A DNA stretch of 64,000 nucleotides from CADEDV01 sp964412375 (GCA_964412375.1 CAYPOD010000013.1:1-64000), one strand, 5' to 3'. Shown: positions 1 to 9,895, counted from the stretch's first letter. The notes: generated from the sequence alone by a model not told the origin. A program made the numbers and translations.

Positions 1-40
1 CGCCACAGAGGACAAGCTGACAACAACCTGCCGGCTACCA

Positions 41-90
41 CTATTCACTATTGACTATTCACCACTCACCATTCACCATTCACAACTCAT
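41..90. repeat. AT-rich short direct repeats (attcac motif)
   Basis: The short motif attcac or attcacc, with variants such as actattcac and actcacc, recurs about six times in a 50-bp stretch just past the 3' end of the large protease gene. It is low-complexity direct-repeat DNA with no ORF of its own. The first 20 bases of the window (cgccacagaggacaag) also resemble the unit repeated in tandem inside mfd. The role is unknown; it is probably an interspersed intergenic repeat. Confidence 0.6.
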
Positions 91-97
91 CACCCCC

Positions 98-3000
98 CTA
101 CTGCTTCACCACCCTGAACACTTCTCTCCTCTCTCCTGCCACAGCTTCTATCAGATACAATCCCGGTGCATACACGGCAGCTCCCATATCAAAGCTGATC
201 TTTTGTGCAAAACCGGTGGCGATCACCGACTGACTTTGCAGCACCCTGCCCGCAGCATCAATCACCCTCACACTGATGCGCTGCCCGCCTTCGAATTGCA
301 GCAGCAGGTTGAATTCCTTATCCGAAGGATTGGGGAATACCTGCCATTTTATTTCATCGGTGAAGATGACCGAACGGACATCCGAATAGCGGAAGCTGCC
401 ATCATTGTCAATTATCTTCAGGCGGTAATACCGGACCCCATATTTGAAGGCTTCGGTATCATTGAAACCATAGTCCCTGCCCGATGCGGTATTACCCAGT
501 CCGGCCACTTCGCCGATCTTCACAAAATTGTTTTGCTGCAAACCGGCATTGCCCAGGGCCAGTTCAATTTCATAGCGGTTCACTTCCTGCTCCGAACCTG
601 TTTTCCAGTGCAGCAGCACATCCTGACCATTCGGCGCTTTGACGGCGGTAAAGGAAACCAGTTTCACCGGCAAGGGGCTGCTGCCGCTGAGCCCGCCGTT
701 GTTGAGCCAGAACTCAGAAAAGTCTTTCACCTTGAATTCGGCATAATAGCCTTTGTCAAATGGGATCTTTCTTGCCTGCGCTGCCGTAATAAAGTACCAG
801 TAGCTGCCGAGGCTGTTTGTAATATCACCGTCTTCCACCGCATCATTGGGGTCACTGTATTTGGAAACACCCAGTTCGGTATAAACCGAAGGTTTGCTGC
901 AGGAAGAACAACCGGAGGCAAGAATCAGCGAATCAGTTTCCGCATCAGTAAAATAGAACCGCACTGTCGCTGAATCGGCCAGGTTATCATTGGCCGGTTT
1001 GATGGTGATATTGCGGTTGTGATAATATTGCCCGGCCTGTGTCCTGACGGCACCGGTATGAATAAAGGCCTGCACATCGGTGCTGCCCAGGTTTTGCCCG
1101 TTGGGATTGATGGAAGCGATCAGTTTGCCGCCATCGGTAAAATGCACCCAGTTGCTGCCGCTCACGGCCGGCTGGTTCACTACATTGCTGGTATAGGGTG
1201 CCCCGGTGTAAATGCCATGCACATTGTCATAAATATGAATATCGTCAATGGCCATGCCTTCACGGGTGAGGCCGGCATCGGATCCCATCACAAAGCGCAG
1301 CCGCAGGCGGCTGTTGTTCGCAGCAGGCAGCGGAATCGAAGCCACATGCCAGCGGGTATAATTTTGCTGGCTCCAGACGGTGAAGCCGCCATAGTTGCGG
1401 TTATACCAGTTGGTGCCCTGTCCCACAGAGCCGAGTATGTTCCAGGTGGCGCCATCCAAAGAATATTCCACCCAGCCTGCATCGCAAAGACCACTGGGTC
1501 CGCAATCTTCAATGTCCAGGGCCAGACTGAAACTGAGTGTCGGGCTGGTCATGGCTGAAACATCAAAACAGGGTGAATAGAGGAAAGAATATTCCCTGTC
1601 GTTATAAAAACCGGCCACTCTTGTTTTCCAGGCTTTGCTGCCGCTGGCTGCCGTTTTTATTTTGACGGAATTAGGGGTGCCGTATTCCCAGGAGCTGTTG
1701 TCACCATCCGTACGCCAGTCAGCAGCGCCGCTTTCAAAATCCTGCAGGTAAGGAAAAGCACTCACCACCGGAGCATTGTGCAGGGTTCTGGCCACGGTAT
1801 CATTGGCAGGATAGGAATCCGTACCCAGTGCCGACCACACTTCCACAGTATGAAAACCCAGGGCGCTGAGGTTGGCCGTTGCTGTAAACATATATTGCAC
1901 CGTGCTGTTGGCAGCAATGGATGCCACATTCTCTGTGGCAACTATATTTCCATTGACCCGCAGGGTCAGCGGCACATTGTTCACGGTGCTATTGGCGCTG
2001 TTACGCAGGGTTACCTGCACCGGCACTGCGCTGCCCAGCACACAACTGCTCACCACGGGTGTGTCAATACTGATCAACTGGATATCATCGGTGGTAGTAT
2101 AAAGTGTAAGATCATCAAACGTATAACCCGAGCGGCCATTATCATCGGCTGCAATGAACTGGCCATACTGTCCCCAGCGCACCTGGAAGCTGGTAGAGAA
2201 ATTCTGTCCATGTGCCAGCAGGGAATCGCTCAGTTCAATACCGGCAGCCTTTTTATATCCATAACCGGCGCCGTTCTGATTGGTAAAAAGATTATAGACC
2301 TGTATCCAGTTGTCCGTGTCGCTGCCCCGGATCCAGACCCGGTTGGCGGCATTATCGGTAAACTGCCCATGGGTTTTGAAATTAAAATCCAGCCGCACAT
2401 CATCATTGTTTGCATCAAACGTAGTGAGGTTGAAGGTGGCCGTTAGTGAATCCGCATTGCCGGCAGCATGGTAGCGGTCGGCATCAATGGTCAATGCCCT
2501 GTTGCCCGAAGCGGCTATGCCGCTGTTCACAAAACTGCGGATGCGGCCAAAGGCCGTGGAAGATTTAAAATCATACCGGTCGCTGCCGTTCAGTCCCATT
2601 TGCAATGTGGTGAACTCCTGCTCTGGCAGGGTTTCAAAATCGTCAGTCCATGCCGGTGAGAGCACAGTGATGGGTGCATTATCCAGTTGCCGGAAGGTTT
2701 TGGCCAGGCTGTCATTGGCCGCCACCGGGTCACCGGCTTTGGTCACTGCTACGGCAATATGATAAGTCCCCGTAGCCGACAAATCAACAGTTGTGCTGAA
2801 GCTGTGATCATAAGTGCCGCCGGCAGCAATAACAGGAGCCGTGATAGTTTCTGTTACGGGTGCACCGCCATTGATAGAGTAACTCACATCTATATTACTG
2901 TTGGAAACTGCATCATCCAGGTTTTTGATCCGGATCGTGATGGTTTGCGCAGCGCCTAATGCAGTAGAAGTATAAAGCCGGCCTGATGATGCCGGGGCAA

Positions 3001-5503
3001 GTATGGCATCTAATTTCAGGTCATTGTCAGATAGGGTTCCGCTGCAACTACCGTTATTGGGTGTACGGGAAACAGCCACGGCCCTGCGGCCGGGATTACC
3101 GTTCAGTCTTGGCCGCACCGTAACGTAATAAGTAGAGTCTTTTGACAGACCACTGAACGTATAGGTTGTAGCCGTGGTGGTGCCAACAGCAACCATTTCA
3201 TCACCGATGATGCGCATCACTTCATAATTGGTGGCGTTGATCACCGGTGTCCAGTTGATAACGATATAGCCTTCGCATTGTGATGCCAGTGCCGCCAGTG
3301 TTACGGTGGTGGGACCTAAAATGGTAAAGGGAGCACTGGTGCTTACCTGCGCCGTGCTGTTGCGGGTCACTCTTATCCTTGCCACATCGGTGGTGTCGCC
3401 AGCAGGAACAAACCATTTATACATCCGCAGCGTATCATGCACATTGTTGCTGATGGTTGTCCAGTTGGAGCCATTGTCTTTGGAATATTCTATTGTAAAA
3501 GAATTGGCCGGTCCGCCCCATGCATCCCAGCTGATATAGACCGAGTCTCCCGGAACAAATCTTTCCGCACCTATGGGATAAGTGAGGGTGGTGGAAACCG
3601 GTAGTGTATCATAAACCAGGAAATATTCCTGCGGCACCGACTGGTTCACGGCATGACCTTTCACCCGCAGGATATAGTTGCCGGGAGGAGGATCATAGAT
3701 GACAACCTGCTCCATATTGTTGATGCGGTCCACCCCGTTGCTGGCAGTGTCATTTACGTTTGTTGCTGTTGTATCCAGCACTAAGGGCAACACCACACCG
3801 GAAACAGGATGCACCACTTCGAGGTCCAGGTCATTGACCAGTGTGGGGGCTGCCAATACGGATGCTGCCGTATCATGCCAATAGAGCATCACTTTCAACT
3901 GGGCTGTATTGGCAGGCACCGTGATGGTTTCTTCTTCATTGCCCCCGGTGCTGATGCTGCCGGTGAAATACTGTGCATTCTCCAGCATGATGGCCGACCG
4001 TAATAAGTTGACCCAGCCAAAACCATACGTATAATCCGGGCCGGGATTGCCGAGGTCGGTAGCTCCGTTTAATACCAGGGCTTTCATCAGTCCCGCTTTG
4101 GGATTAGCGCCGCTGTTCAGGTTGCGGTAATGCTGGTACAGAAGGGCAAGCCCTCCCGCCACACCCGGCGCTGCCATACTGGTGCCGGTATTGAAACTGT
4201 AAATATTCGTGGGCCAGGTGGAAGCCACCAGTCTTCCCTGTGCAGCGATCTCCGGTTTGATGCGTCCGTCACGGGCAGGGCCGCGGCTGGAAACAAAGTG
4301 GATCGAATCCAGTTCTGTGGTATTGCCCACCGAAATGATATTCTTGGCCGATTGATAACTTCCTAAGACGGTTCTGAAACCGGTGGGATAATTGCCACAG
4401 GTGGAACGGCCGCTGTTGCCGGCCGCAAACACATGGATCAGCTCGGGCAGTTCTGCCGCCTGCAGGTCCAGCACCCTGGAATAAAGATCATAGACACCAA
4501 AATTTTCACAGTCATCCACAACATTGCCATAAGAATTATTGGTGATCACCATATCATGGTCCTGCACATAGGCCGGGGCATTGAGCAATACACCTGAAAA
4601 TGACTGGGCCAGCACAGTCGCTTTGGTAGCGGCCCCGGTGTAGCGTTCATCAATCAACCCGGCGCCTGCAGCAATACCCATCACATGGATGCCATGTGCG
4701 CCGCCGCTGGCTATATTGCGGTTGATGATGCGTCCGGAAAAATCGGCGTGACGCAAAGGGTTGGCATCATCACCAACACCCATCACCACACCCTGCCCGT
4801 TAAGGTTGCGGCCAAGTGAGGAGCGGATCACATTGGCCCTTGAATTATGCAGGGTCTTTACATTCAGCAGGCGGTCTTCACCCGGCGCTGCCTGCACATA
4901 TTCAACAATGGGCAACGATGCCAGTTCTCTCACTCTGTCCTGCGGCACCTGCAAACCGATGATGCGGTAATGCTGGTAATGCGTATGGTTGATGCTGAAA
5001 TTGCGTTCCAGCAATGCAGTGGTCACGGTTGCAAAATCAACTGTTTTAGGAAAACTGATCCATACATCCACCGTGCCGGCTGTTTTCACGGCATGGGCGG
5101 GAAACTGCTGCCGGGCCAGTGCCGGTTGCATTTTTTGTTCGGGGCTGAGTTCAAGAACGGTCCGCACCTGTAGCCTTTGCATCAACTCGGCATTCAGAGA
5201 TTGACTCACCGTCGCGGTGTAGGCATGGTTGGGGATATATTCCAGCAATTCAATGCCGGCATTCTTCAGTTGCCGGCGGGTGGCTTCATCAGGGCTTTTT
5301 TCAAATTGCAGCAGCAACAGGGATTGGCCGCTGATCTTCTGGCTTCGCTGGTTGAGTTGACCCAGCCGTTCTGCGCTGATATTTTTTTCGGGAATAAATC
5401 CGCCGCTTTGCAGTTGCAGGCGGTACTTGCTTTCGTCCTGTGCAAAGGTAAACAGGCTCATAAGCAGGCATACGGTTAGCAGGGAAATTGGATTCGGTTT
5501 CAT
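98..5503 (-). CDS. Giant secreted S8 subtilisin-like serine protease with T9SS sorting domain
   Basis: A 1801-residue exported protease. Residues 1-21 form a signal peptide ending FTFAQ. The S8 catalytic domain covers roughly residues 230-510. The Asp is in GVGDDANP (about 244), the His in HGIHVMG (about 271), the oxyanion Asn in FAAGNSG and the Ser in GTSMAAP (about 443), so the triad is intact. Downstream come a fibronectin type III-like segment, CARDB-like repeats and a MAM-like jellyroll that begins FPYLQDFESG. The last 80 residues, starting FPNPSDKEF, match a type A T9SS C-terminal sorting domain, so the mature enzyme should be released or anchored on the cell surface. It lies downstream of mfd on the same strand but 263 bp away, so it is probably transcribed separately. 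Substrate unknown. Confidence 0.93.
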   Translation of the reverse strand: MKPNPISLLTVCLLMSLFTFAQDESKYRLQLQSGGFIPEKNISAERLGQLNQRSQKISGQSLLLLQFEKSPDEATRRQLKNAGIELLEYIPNHAYTATVSQSLNAELMQRLQVRTVLELSPEQKMQPALARQQFPAHAVKTAGTVDVWISFPKTVDFATVTTALLERNFSINHTHYQHYRIIGLQVPQDRVRELASLPIVEYVQAAPGEDRLLNVKTLHNSRANVIRSSLGRNLNGQGVVMGVGDDANPLRHADFSGRIINRNIASGGAHGIHVMGIAAGAGLIDERYTGAATKATVLAQSFSGVLLNAPAYVQDHDMVITNNSYGNVVDDCENFGVYDLYSRVLDLQAAELPELIHVFAAGNSGRSTCGNYPTGFRTVLGSYQSAKNIISVGNTTELDSIHFVSSRGPARDGRIKPEIAAQGRLVASTWPTNIYSFNTGTSMAAPGVAGGLALLYQHYRNLNSGANPKAGLMKALVLNGATDLGNPGPDYTYGFGWVNLLRSAIMLENAQYFTGSISTGGNEEETITVPANTAQLKVMLYWHDTAASVLAAPTLVNDLDLEVVHPVSGVVLPLVLDTTATNVNDTASNGVDRINNMEQVVIYDPPPGNYILRVKGHAVNQSVPQEYFLVYDTLPVSTTLTYPIGAERFVPGDSVYISWDAWGGPANSFTIEYSKDNGSNWTTISNNVHDTLRMYKWFVPAGDTTDVARIRVTRNSTAQVSTSAPFTILGPTTVTLAALASQCEGYIVINWTPVINATNYEVMRIIGDEMVAVGTTTATTYTFSGLSKDSTYYVTVRPRLNGNPGRRAVAVSRTPNNGSCSGTLSDNDLKLDAILAPASSGRLYTSTALGAAQTITIRIKNLDDAVSNSNIDVSYSINGGAPVTETITAPVIAAGGTYDHSFSTTVDLSATGTYHIAVAVTKAGDPVAANDSLAKTFRQLDNAPITVLSPAWTDDFETLPEQEFTTLQMGLNGSDRYDFKSSTAFGRIRSFVNSGIAASGNRALTIDADRYHAAGNADSLTATFNLTTFDANNDDVRLDFNFKTHGQFTDNAANRVWIRGSDTDNWIQVYNLFTNQNGAGYGYKKAAGIELSDSLLAHGQNFSTSFQVRWGQYGQFIAADDNGRSGYTFDDLTLYTTTDDIQLISIDTPVVSSCVLGSAVPVQVTLRNSANSTVNNVPLTLRVNGNIVATENVASIAANSTVQYMFTATANLSALGFHTVEVWSALGTDSYPANDTVARTLHNAPVVSAFPYLQDFESGAADWRTDGDNSSWEYGTPNSVKIKTAASGSKAWKTRVAGFYNDREYSFLYSPCFDVSAMTSPTLSFSLALDIEDCGPSGLCDAGWVEYSLDGATWNILGSVGQGTNWYNRNYGGFTVWSQQNYTRWHVASIPLPAANNSRLRLRFVMGSDAGLTREGMAIDDIHIYDNVHGIYTGAPYTSNVVNQPAVSGSNWVHFTDGGKLIASINPNGQNLGSTDVQAFIHTGAVRTQAGQYYHNRNITIKPANDNLADSATVRFYFTDAETDSLILASGCSSCSKPSVYTELGVSKYSDPNDAVEDGDITNSLGSYWYFITAAQARKIPFDKGYYAEFKVKDFSEFWLNNGGLSGSSPLPVKLVSFTAVKAPNGQDVLLHWKTGSEQEVNRYEIELALGNAGLQQNNFVKIGEVAGLGNTASGRDYGFNDTEAFKYGVRYYRLKIIDNDGSFRYSDVRSVIFTDEIKWQVFPNPSDKEFNLLLQFEGGQRISVRVIDAAGRVLQSQSVIATGFAQKISFDMGAAVYAPGLYLIEAVAGERREVFRVVKQ

Positions 5504-5592
5504 AGTGACTGTTCAGGCAATAAATGTACTGCAAATGCCCGGTAAAAACGACTCCTGTGTAATGCTTGGATAGTAACACAGTTTGAATTTTT

Positions 5593-5666
5593 GCCACGAA
5601 GTCACAAAGACACGAAGCAAGACAGAATATGTTTTATAACACTTTGCGTCTTAGTGTCTTTGTGGC
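5593..5666. repeat. Imperfect inverted repeat, 25-nt arms
   Basis: The left arm (5593-5617, beginning gccacgaagtcacaaag) and the right arm (5642-5666, ending gtgtctttgtggc) are complementary at about 20 of 25 positions, with a 24-nt spacer. The element sits in the 263-bp gap between the mfd stop and the protease start. On the minus strand, the direction of both genes, it is not followed by a T-tract, so it is not a typical terminator for mfd. It looks like an interspersed intergenic element. Confidence 0.7.
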
Positions 5667-5766
5667 ATTTTTCTGACTACTTTGAAACTGTATCACTATC
5701 TGGTGTATTAACCGGTCATCAGGAATTGCCGTTTACAAAACGCATTGACAGGCAGAATATTGCCGC

Positions 5767-8700
5767 TCAGGCCGGTAGATGGCTCCCGGCAAAACAATGA
5801 CGGTGCAGCCCGGCCAGGAAACGGTGCATTTCTTCCATATCCATTACCGGGTTAACGATAAGCATAAAGAGACGGCCGGTTTGTTTCAGTTTGGCCTTAT
5901 TGGTTCCCGTTTGCAAATACTGGAGGATATGATTGAACAGGTCGGATTCAAAATAGGGTGAGTCGGGCCGGTTGATAAAGAAGCAACGCAGCGTATCATC
6001 CTTCAGCGACATCTTTTCAAAACCCAGTTCCACGGCCAGCTTACGGCAGCGGATGGTAATGAACAGGTCTTCCACCTGCGGCGGAATGGGACCGAACCTG
6101 TCAATCAATTCTTGCTTCATCCGCTCCAGGTCTTCTTCTGTTTCACTATCATCTAAACGCTGATAAAGTGATAACCTTTCTGTGATACTTTCTACATAAT
6201 CATCAGGTATAAGAATTTCAAGATCGGTATCAATGGTGCAATCCTGTACAAAATCATCCTGCCTGGCAATTTCTTCTTTAAAGAGTTCTTTGAATTCAGT
6301 TCTTTTCAATTCGCGGATGGCTTCATCCAATACCTTCTGGTACATTTCAAAACCGATCTCCGCCATGAAACCGCTTTGCTCTCCGCCCAATAAATTACCT
6401 GCGCCTCTTATATCCAGGTCTCTCATCGCAATCTGGAATCCGCTGCCGAGTTCACTGTGCTGCTCCAGTGTCTGCAATCTTTTTCTTGAATCATTGGGCA
6501 GTGTGCTCATCGGCGGCGCCAGCAAATAACAGAATGCTTTTTTATTACTTCTTCCCACCCTTCCCCGCAACTGGTGCAGGTCACTTAATCCAAACTGGTG
6601 GGCATTGTTGACGATGATCGTATTCACATTGGGAATGTCCACCCCGCTCTCCACAATGTTGGTGCAAACCAGCACATCATATTTTTTGTCAATGAAATCA
6701 AGAATACGTTCTTCCAGCACATGCCCCTCCATCTGCCCATGAGCATAACCGATACTCAGGTCAGGACATAGTCCCTGTATAATAGAAGCCATTTCAGCCA
6801 GGCCGCTGATACGGTTATAAATAAAAAAGACCTGCCCGCCTCTTTCTGTTTCAAAATAAATGGCATCACGGATCACATCTTCATTATACACCTGCACTTC
6901 GGTCTGTATCGGTTGCCGGTTGGGCGGCGGCGTATTGATGATGCTCAGGTCCCTGGCCCCCATCAGGGAGAATTGTAATGTCCTGGGAATAGGTGTTGCA
7001 GTCAGCGTTAAACAATCCACCGTGGTGCGGAGTGTTTTTATTTTTTCTTTATGACCAACACCAAACTTTTGTTCTTCATCCACGATCAGCAAGCCCAGGT
7101 CTTTGAATTTTACATCCTTGCCCAGTATGCCATGTGTGCCAATTAAAATATCTACTTTCCCTTCGGCCACTTTTTGCAGCACTTCTTTTTTCTCTTTTGC
7201 CGAACGAAAACGGTTGATATAATCCACCGTCACGGGGAAATCCTTCAGTCTTTCTTTGAATGTCTGGTAATGCTGAAAAGCAAGGATAGTTGTCGGCACC
7301 AATACGGCTGCCTGTTTCCCGTCCACACAGGTTTTGAAGGCGGCCCGTATCGCCACTTCTGTTTTGCCAAAACCCACATCACCGCAGACCAGCCTGTCCA
7401 TGGGCGACGGCGCTTCCATATCTTTCTTCACATCCGCCGTGGCTTTGCTTTGATCGGGTGTGTCCTCATAGATAAATGAGGCTTCCAGTTCCGTTTGCAT
7501 ATAATTGTCCGGTGTATGGGCAAAACCCTGCTGTGCTTTTCGTTTTGCATAAAGTTTGATAAGGTCAAACGCAATCTCTTTAACCTTTGTCTTTGTTTTT
7601 TCTTTCAGTTTATTCCATACATCACTGCCCAGTTTGTTCACTTTCGGCACACTGCCTTCCTTGCCGGTGTATTTGGCGATCTTGTGCAGCGAGTTGATAT
7701 TGACATAGAGAATATCACTGTCTTTATAAATGATACGAACGGCTTCCTGTAGTTTCCCGTTCACTTCCAGTTTTTGCAAACCACTATAGACACCTACACC
7801 ATGATCAATATGCGTTACAAAATCTCCCGGCTGCAATTCACGGAGTGTACGTAGTGTTAGCGCCTTGTTCTTGTTATAGGCCTGCTTGATGCGGTATTTA
7901 TGATAACGCTGAAACACCTGGTGATCGGTGTAGCAAACAATTTTCAGGTCTTCATCAATAAAACCTTCATGTATGGAAGTGGAAACAGGATTGAAAACAA
8001 TTTCCGCCTTTAGGTCATCAAAGATGGTTTGCAGTCTTTCCAATTGTTTGGGATTTTCTGCAAACAGGTATAATTGAAATCCTTTGCTCTCCCATTCTTT
8101 GAGGTCTTTGATGAGTAGTTCAAACTGCCGGTTGAAGGCGGGTTGTTCTTTGGTGGAAAAGTGAATGGTGAACTTGTCCGCTGTGGCGGATGGTGAACTT
8201 GTCCGCTGTGGCGGATGGTGAACAGGAAGAGTATTGTTCGTACCGAAGCCTACAAGATGCCTGGATAATAGTTTTTCCTCAAAATCATTTGCTGAGATAA
8301 AATCATCTGCTGTCACTTCTTTTTTCTGCAAGCGGTCATCCTCTTCTTCCTGCTTCTTGTTGCCTATCTTGCCGGCAGGCAGGTTTGTTTCCTGAACCTT
8401 TAAATCTTCCTGCATTCTCAAAAACAAACCGAGGTCTTCTTCACAATCTGTCAATCGTTCCATGCACAGTTCATGATCCTGCATCCAGATCACGGTATTC
8501 CCAGGCAGAAAATCTAATAAAGAAACTCTTTCTTCACTCTCGAACTGTGTGTCCACATTAGGAATGATACTTACCTGCAGCAGTTTTCTTTCACTCAGTT
8601 GTGTTTCGGGATCAACGATGCGGATGGAATCTACATCATTGCCAAAAAGTTCTACCCGGTAGGGTTTATCATTGCCAAAAGAATAAATATCAAGAATACC

Positions 8701-9297
8701 ACCACGGATGGCAAACTGTCCCGGTTCATACACAAAATCGGTGCGTTCAAAACCATAGCTGTCCAGTTGCAGCAATAGTTCTCCCACATTCAGCACATCA
8801 CCTGTTTTGATATGAATGATATTGGCGGAAAGTTTGGAAGGGATCACCACTTTTTCAAACAATGCTTCGGGATAGGTCACCAACACTTTTCTGTTCACAG
8901 AGTGCAGCATCTCCCTTCTCCCTTCAGGGAGAAGTGCCGGGGATGAGGCGATCTTTGTCAGCGCTTCTGTCCGCAGCATCACATGCGATGAATTGAGGAG
9001 CCGGTAGTTTTTCCGGGTCTTGAAAGAAGAGGGGAAATAAAAAATGTCCAGCGCCCCGGTGATGTTTTCCAGGGAATTATGAAACCAGGCGGCCTCCTCT
9101 GCATCATTTAATAGGATAAGGTGGTTGAGCGTTGCACAGGAAGGGTGCTGCAAAATGGCACCGGCCACAAACTGGGATGAACTGCCCTGCAGGCCTTTAA
9201 CGTATATGCTTTGAGGTTGGGAAAAAGAGAGCCTGTCCGCCAGCTGAAAAAGGCGGGGGTCTTGTTGATACTGCTGCAGCAACGCTTGATTCATCAT
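5767..9297 (-). CDS. mfd: Transcription-repair coupling factor Mfd
   Basis: An ATP-dependent DNA translocase that removes stalled RNA polymerase from lesions and recruits UvrA. It has about 1176 residues, normal for Mfd. ATG at 9297 (MMNQALLQQY) is chosen over an upstream TTG. The UvrB-like module is N-terminal. The CarD-like RNA polymerase interaction domain starts near residue 485 (LQPGDFVTHIDHGVGVY). The helicase core has Walker A GDVGFGKTEV (about 640) and DEEQ (about 741), followed by TATPIPRTL and a C-terminal TRCF domain. The poorly conserved region between the UvrB-like part and the interaction domain is longer than expected. It carries three short palindromic or tandem elements in frame (8915-8948, 8361-8384, 8166-8223), described separately. 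Confidence 0.97.
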   Translation of the reverse strand: MMNQALLQQYQQDPRLFQLADRLSFSQPQSIYVKGLQGSSSQFVAGAILQHPSCATLNHLILLNDAEEAAWFHNSLENITGALDIFYFPSSFKTRKNYRLLNSSHVMLRTEALTKIASSPALLPEGRREMLHSVNRKVLVTYPEALFEKVVIPSKLSANIIHIKTGDVLNVGELLLQLDSYGFERTDFVYEPGQFAIRGGILDIYSFGNDKPYRVELFGNDVDSIRIVDPETQLSERKLLQVSIIPNVDTQFESEERVSLLDFLPGNTVIWMQDHELCMERLTDCEEDLGLFLRMQEDLKVQETNLPAGKIGNKKQEEEDDRLQKKEVTADDFISANDFEEKLLSRHLVGFGTNNTLPVHHPPQRTSSPSATADKFTIHFSTKEQPAFNRQFELLIKDLKEWESKGFQLYLFAENPKQLERLQTIFDDLKAEIVFNPVSTSIHEGFIDEDLKIVCYTDHQVFQRYHKYRIKQAYNKNKALTLRTLRELQPGDFVTHIDHGVGVYSGLQKLEVNGKLQEAVRIIYKDSDILYVNINSLHKIAKYTGKEGSVPKVNKLGSDVWNKLKEKTKTKVKEIAFDLIKLYAKRKAQQGFAHTPDNYMQTELEASFIYEDTPDQSKATADVKKDMEAPSPMDRLVCGDVGFGKTEVAIRAAFKTCVDGKQAAVLVPTTILAFQHYQTFKERLKDFPVTVDYINRFRSAKEKKEVLQKVAEGKVDILIGTHGILGKDVKFKDLGLLIVDEEQKFGVGHKEKIKTLRTTVDCLTLTATPIPRTLQFSLMGARDLSIINTPPPNRQPIQTEVQVYNEDVIRDAIYFETERGGQVFFIYNRISGLAEMASIIQGLCPDLSIGYAHGQMEGHVLEERILDFIDKKYDVLVCTNIVESGVDIPNVNTIIVNNAHQFGLSDLHQLRGRVGRSNKKAFCYLLAPPMSTLPNDSRKRLQTLEQHSELGSGFQIAMRDLDIRGAGNLLGGEQSGFMAEIGFEMYQKVLDEAIRELKRTEFKELFKEEIARQDDFVQDCTIDTDLEILIPDDYVESITERLSLYQRLDDSETEEDLERMKQELIDRFGPIPPQVEDLFITIRCRKLAVELGFEKMSLKDDTLRCFFINRPDSPYFESDLFNHILQYLQTGTNKAKLKQTGRLFMLIVNPVMDMEEMHRFLAGLHRHCFAGSHLPA
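8166..8223. repeat. 25-bp tandem repeat inside mfd (2.3 copies)
   Basis: The 25-bp unit tggtgaacttgtccgctgtggcgga is present at 8166-8190 and again, identical, at 8191-8215. A partial third copy follows to 8223. Each unit contains the small hairpin TCCGC-tgtg-GCGGA. On the coding strand the array encodes a Pro/Ser/Thr-rich stretch (HHPPQRTSSPSATADKF) in mfd. Because 25 is not a multiple of three, gain or loss of one unit would shift the mfd frame. Confidence 0.9.
8361..8384. repeat. Palindromic micro-element inside mfd, type A
   Basis: Read on the coding (minus) strand this is acctgcctgccggcaagat followed by aggca. It centres on the palindrome tgccggca and encodes LPAGKIG in a charged, poorly conserved stretch of Mfd. 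The first nine bases, acctgcctg, and the general design match the element inside rsgA at 58940-58965, which suggests one family. Confidence 0.65.
8915..8948. repeat. Palindromic micro-element inside mfd, type B
   Basis: Positions 8915-8934 form a palindrome with perfect 9-bp arms, cttctccct and agggagaag, around a 2-bp centre. It is followed by the tail tgccggggatgagg. On the coding strand it gives SSPALLPEGRREM, which lies between two conserved Mfd segments (TEALTKIA and VLVTYPEALFEKV) where other Mfd proteins are expected to be shorter. The indel needs an alignment to confirm. Confidence 0.7.
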
Positions 9298-9352
9298 TCC
9301 GCGGCGCAAAAATAAGTAATGCGGCCGAAGTGTTGCGAAAAGTTCTTTGCCA

Positions 9353-9805
9353 TCAATAAGCGGCGCTGTAATTAACGTTGAAGATCACTGCAGTCATACC
9401 TGTTGTGACCTCAACTGGATGGATATTGTTTTTTTCATCCCGCTGGCCTGAAAAAAACACATCATCTTTTTTTACAAAAAGAGAATAGCGGCCAGGTTTG
9501 AGTTTCACCCGGAAACGGCCTTTGTCATTTGTTTCAACTGTTTTGACCAGCTGCGTGGAAATGCTGCTGAAAAAAGGCGACTGATCTTGTTGAACAACCT
9601 GGCTGATATGGGTGAGCTCATAGATGTACAACGTGGTTTTCATGCCTTTTGGCGGTGATGGCGGTTCATCCGGTGATGGCATCTGGTTACCGCTTATCCA
9701 ATAGACATAACCTTTTAAACCCCGGCCGCAATAACTTGTCTCTTCCGGAGAAAAAGACATGGAGGCCATGGATAGCATGAGGAAGATGAACAGGGTTGAT
9801 TTCAT
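9353..9805 (-). CDS. Small exported carboxypeptidase-regulatory-like (beta-sandwich) protein
   Basis: A 150-residue protein with an N-terminal signal peptide (MKSTLFIFLMLSMASMSFS). After a Pro-rich stretch (PSPDEPPSPPKG) comes a segment typical of carboxypeptidase-regulatory or CNA-B-like beta-sandwiches: ETNDKGRFRVKLKPGRYSLF, then EVTTGMTAVIFNVNY at the end. Such domains are structural or binding modules with no catalytic activity. The gene is divergent from the next S8 protease (90-bp gap) and ends 55 bp before the mfd start on the same strand. Its specific function is not recognisable. It is a likely periplasmic or outer-surface accessory protein. Confidence 0.75.
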   Translation of the reverse strand: MKSTLFIFLMLSMASMSFSPEETSYCGRGLKGYVYWISGNQMPSPDEPPSPPKGMKTTLYIYELTHISQVVQQDQSPFFSSISTQLVKTVETNDKGRFRVKLKPGRYSLFVKKDDVFFSGQRDEKNNIHPVEVTTGMTAVIFNVNYSAAY

Positions 9806-9895
9806 GGTGAAAAATGATAGATGATAAAAGCTTTTACAAAGTAAGCTCCGGAAATATAAATACCGTATTTTACAACGATTTTTTAAAACCCAGGT

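Noticed and set aside
203..5479. Several long plus-strand ORFs (for example 203-973, 1778-2446, 1019-1558) opposite the large protease
   Set aside because: They are antisense to a clearly real gene with intact catalytic motifs, have no family resemblance and reflect its codon bias.
5593..5666. Terminator for mfd
   Set aside because: The hairpin is not followed by a T-tract on the minus strand.
8166..8223. Possible CRISPR repeat inside mfd
   Set aside because: The units are directly adjacent with no spacers and lie within a coding sequence.
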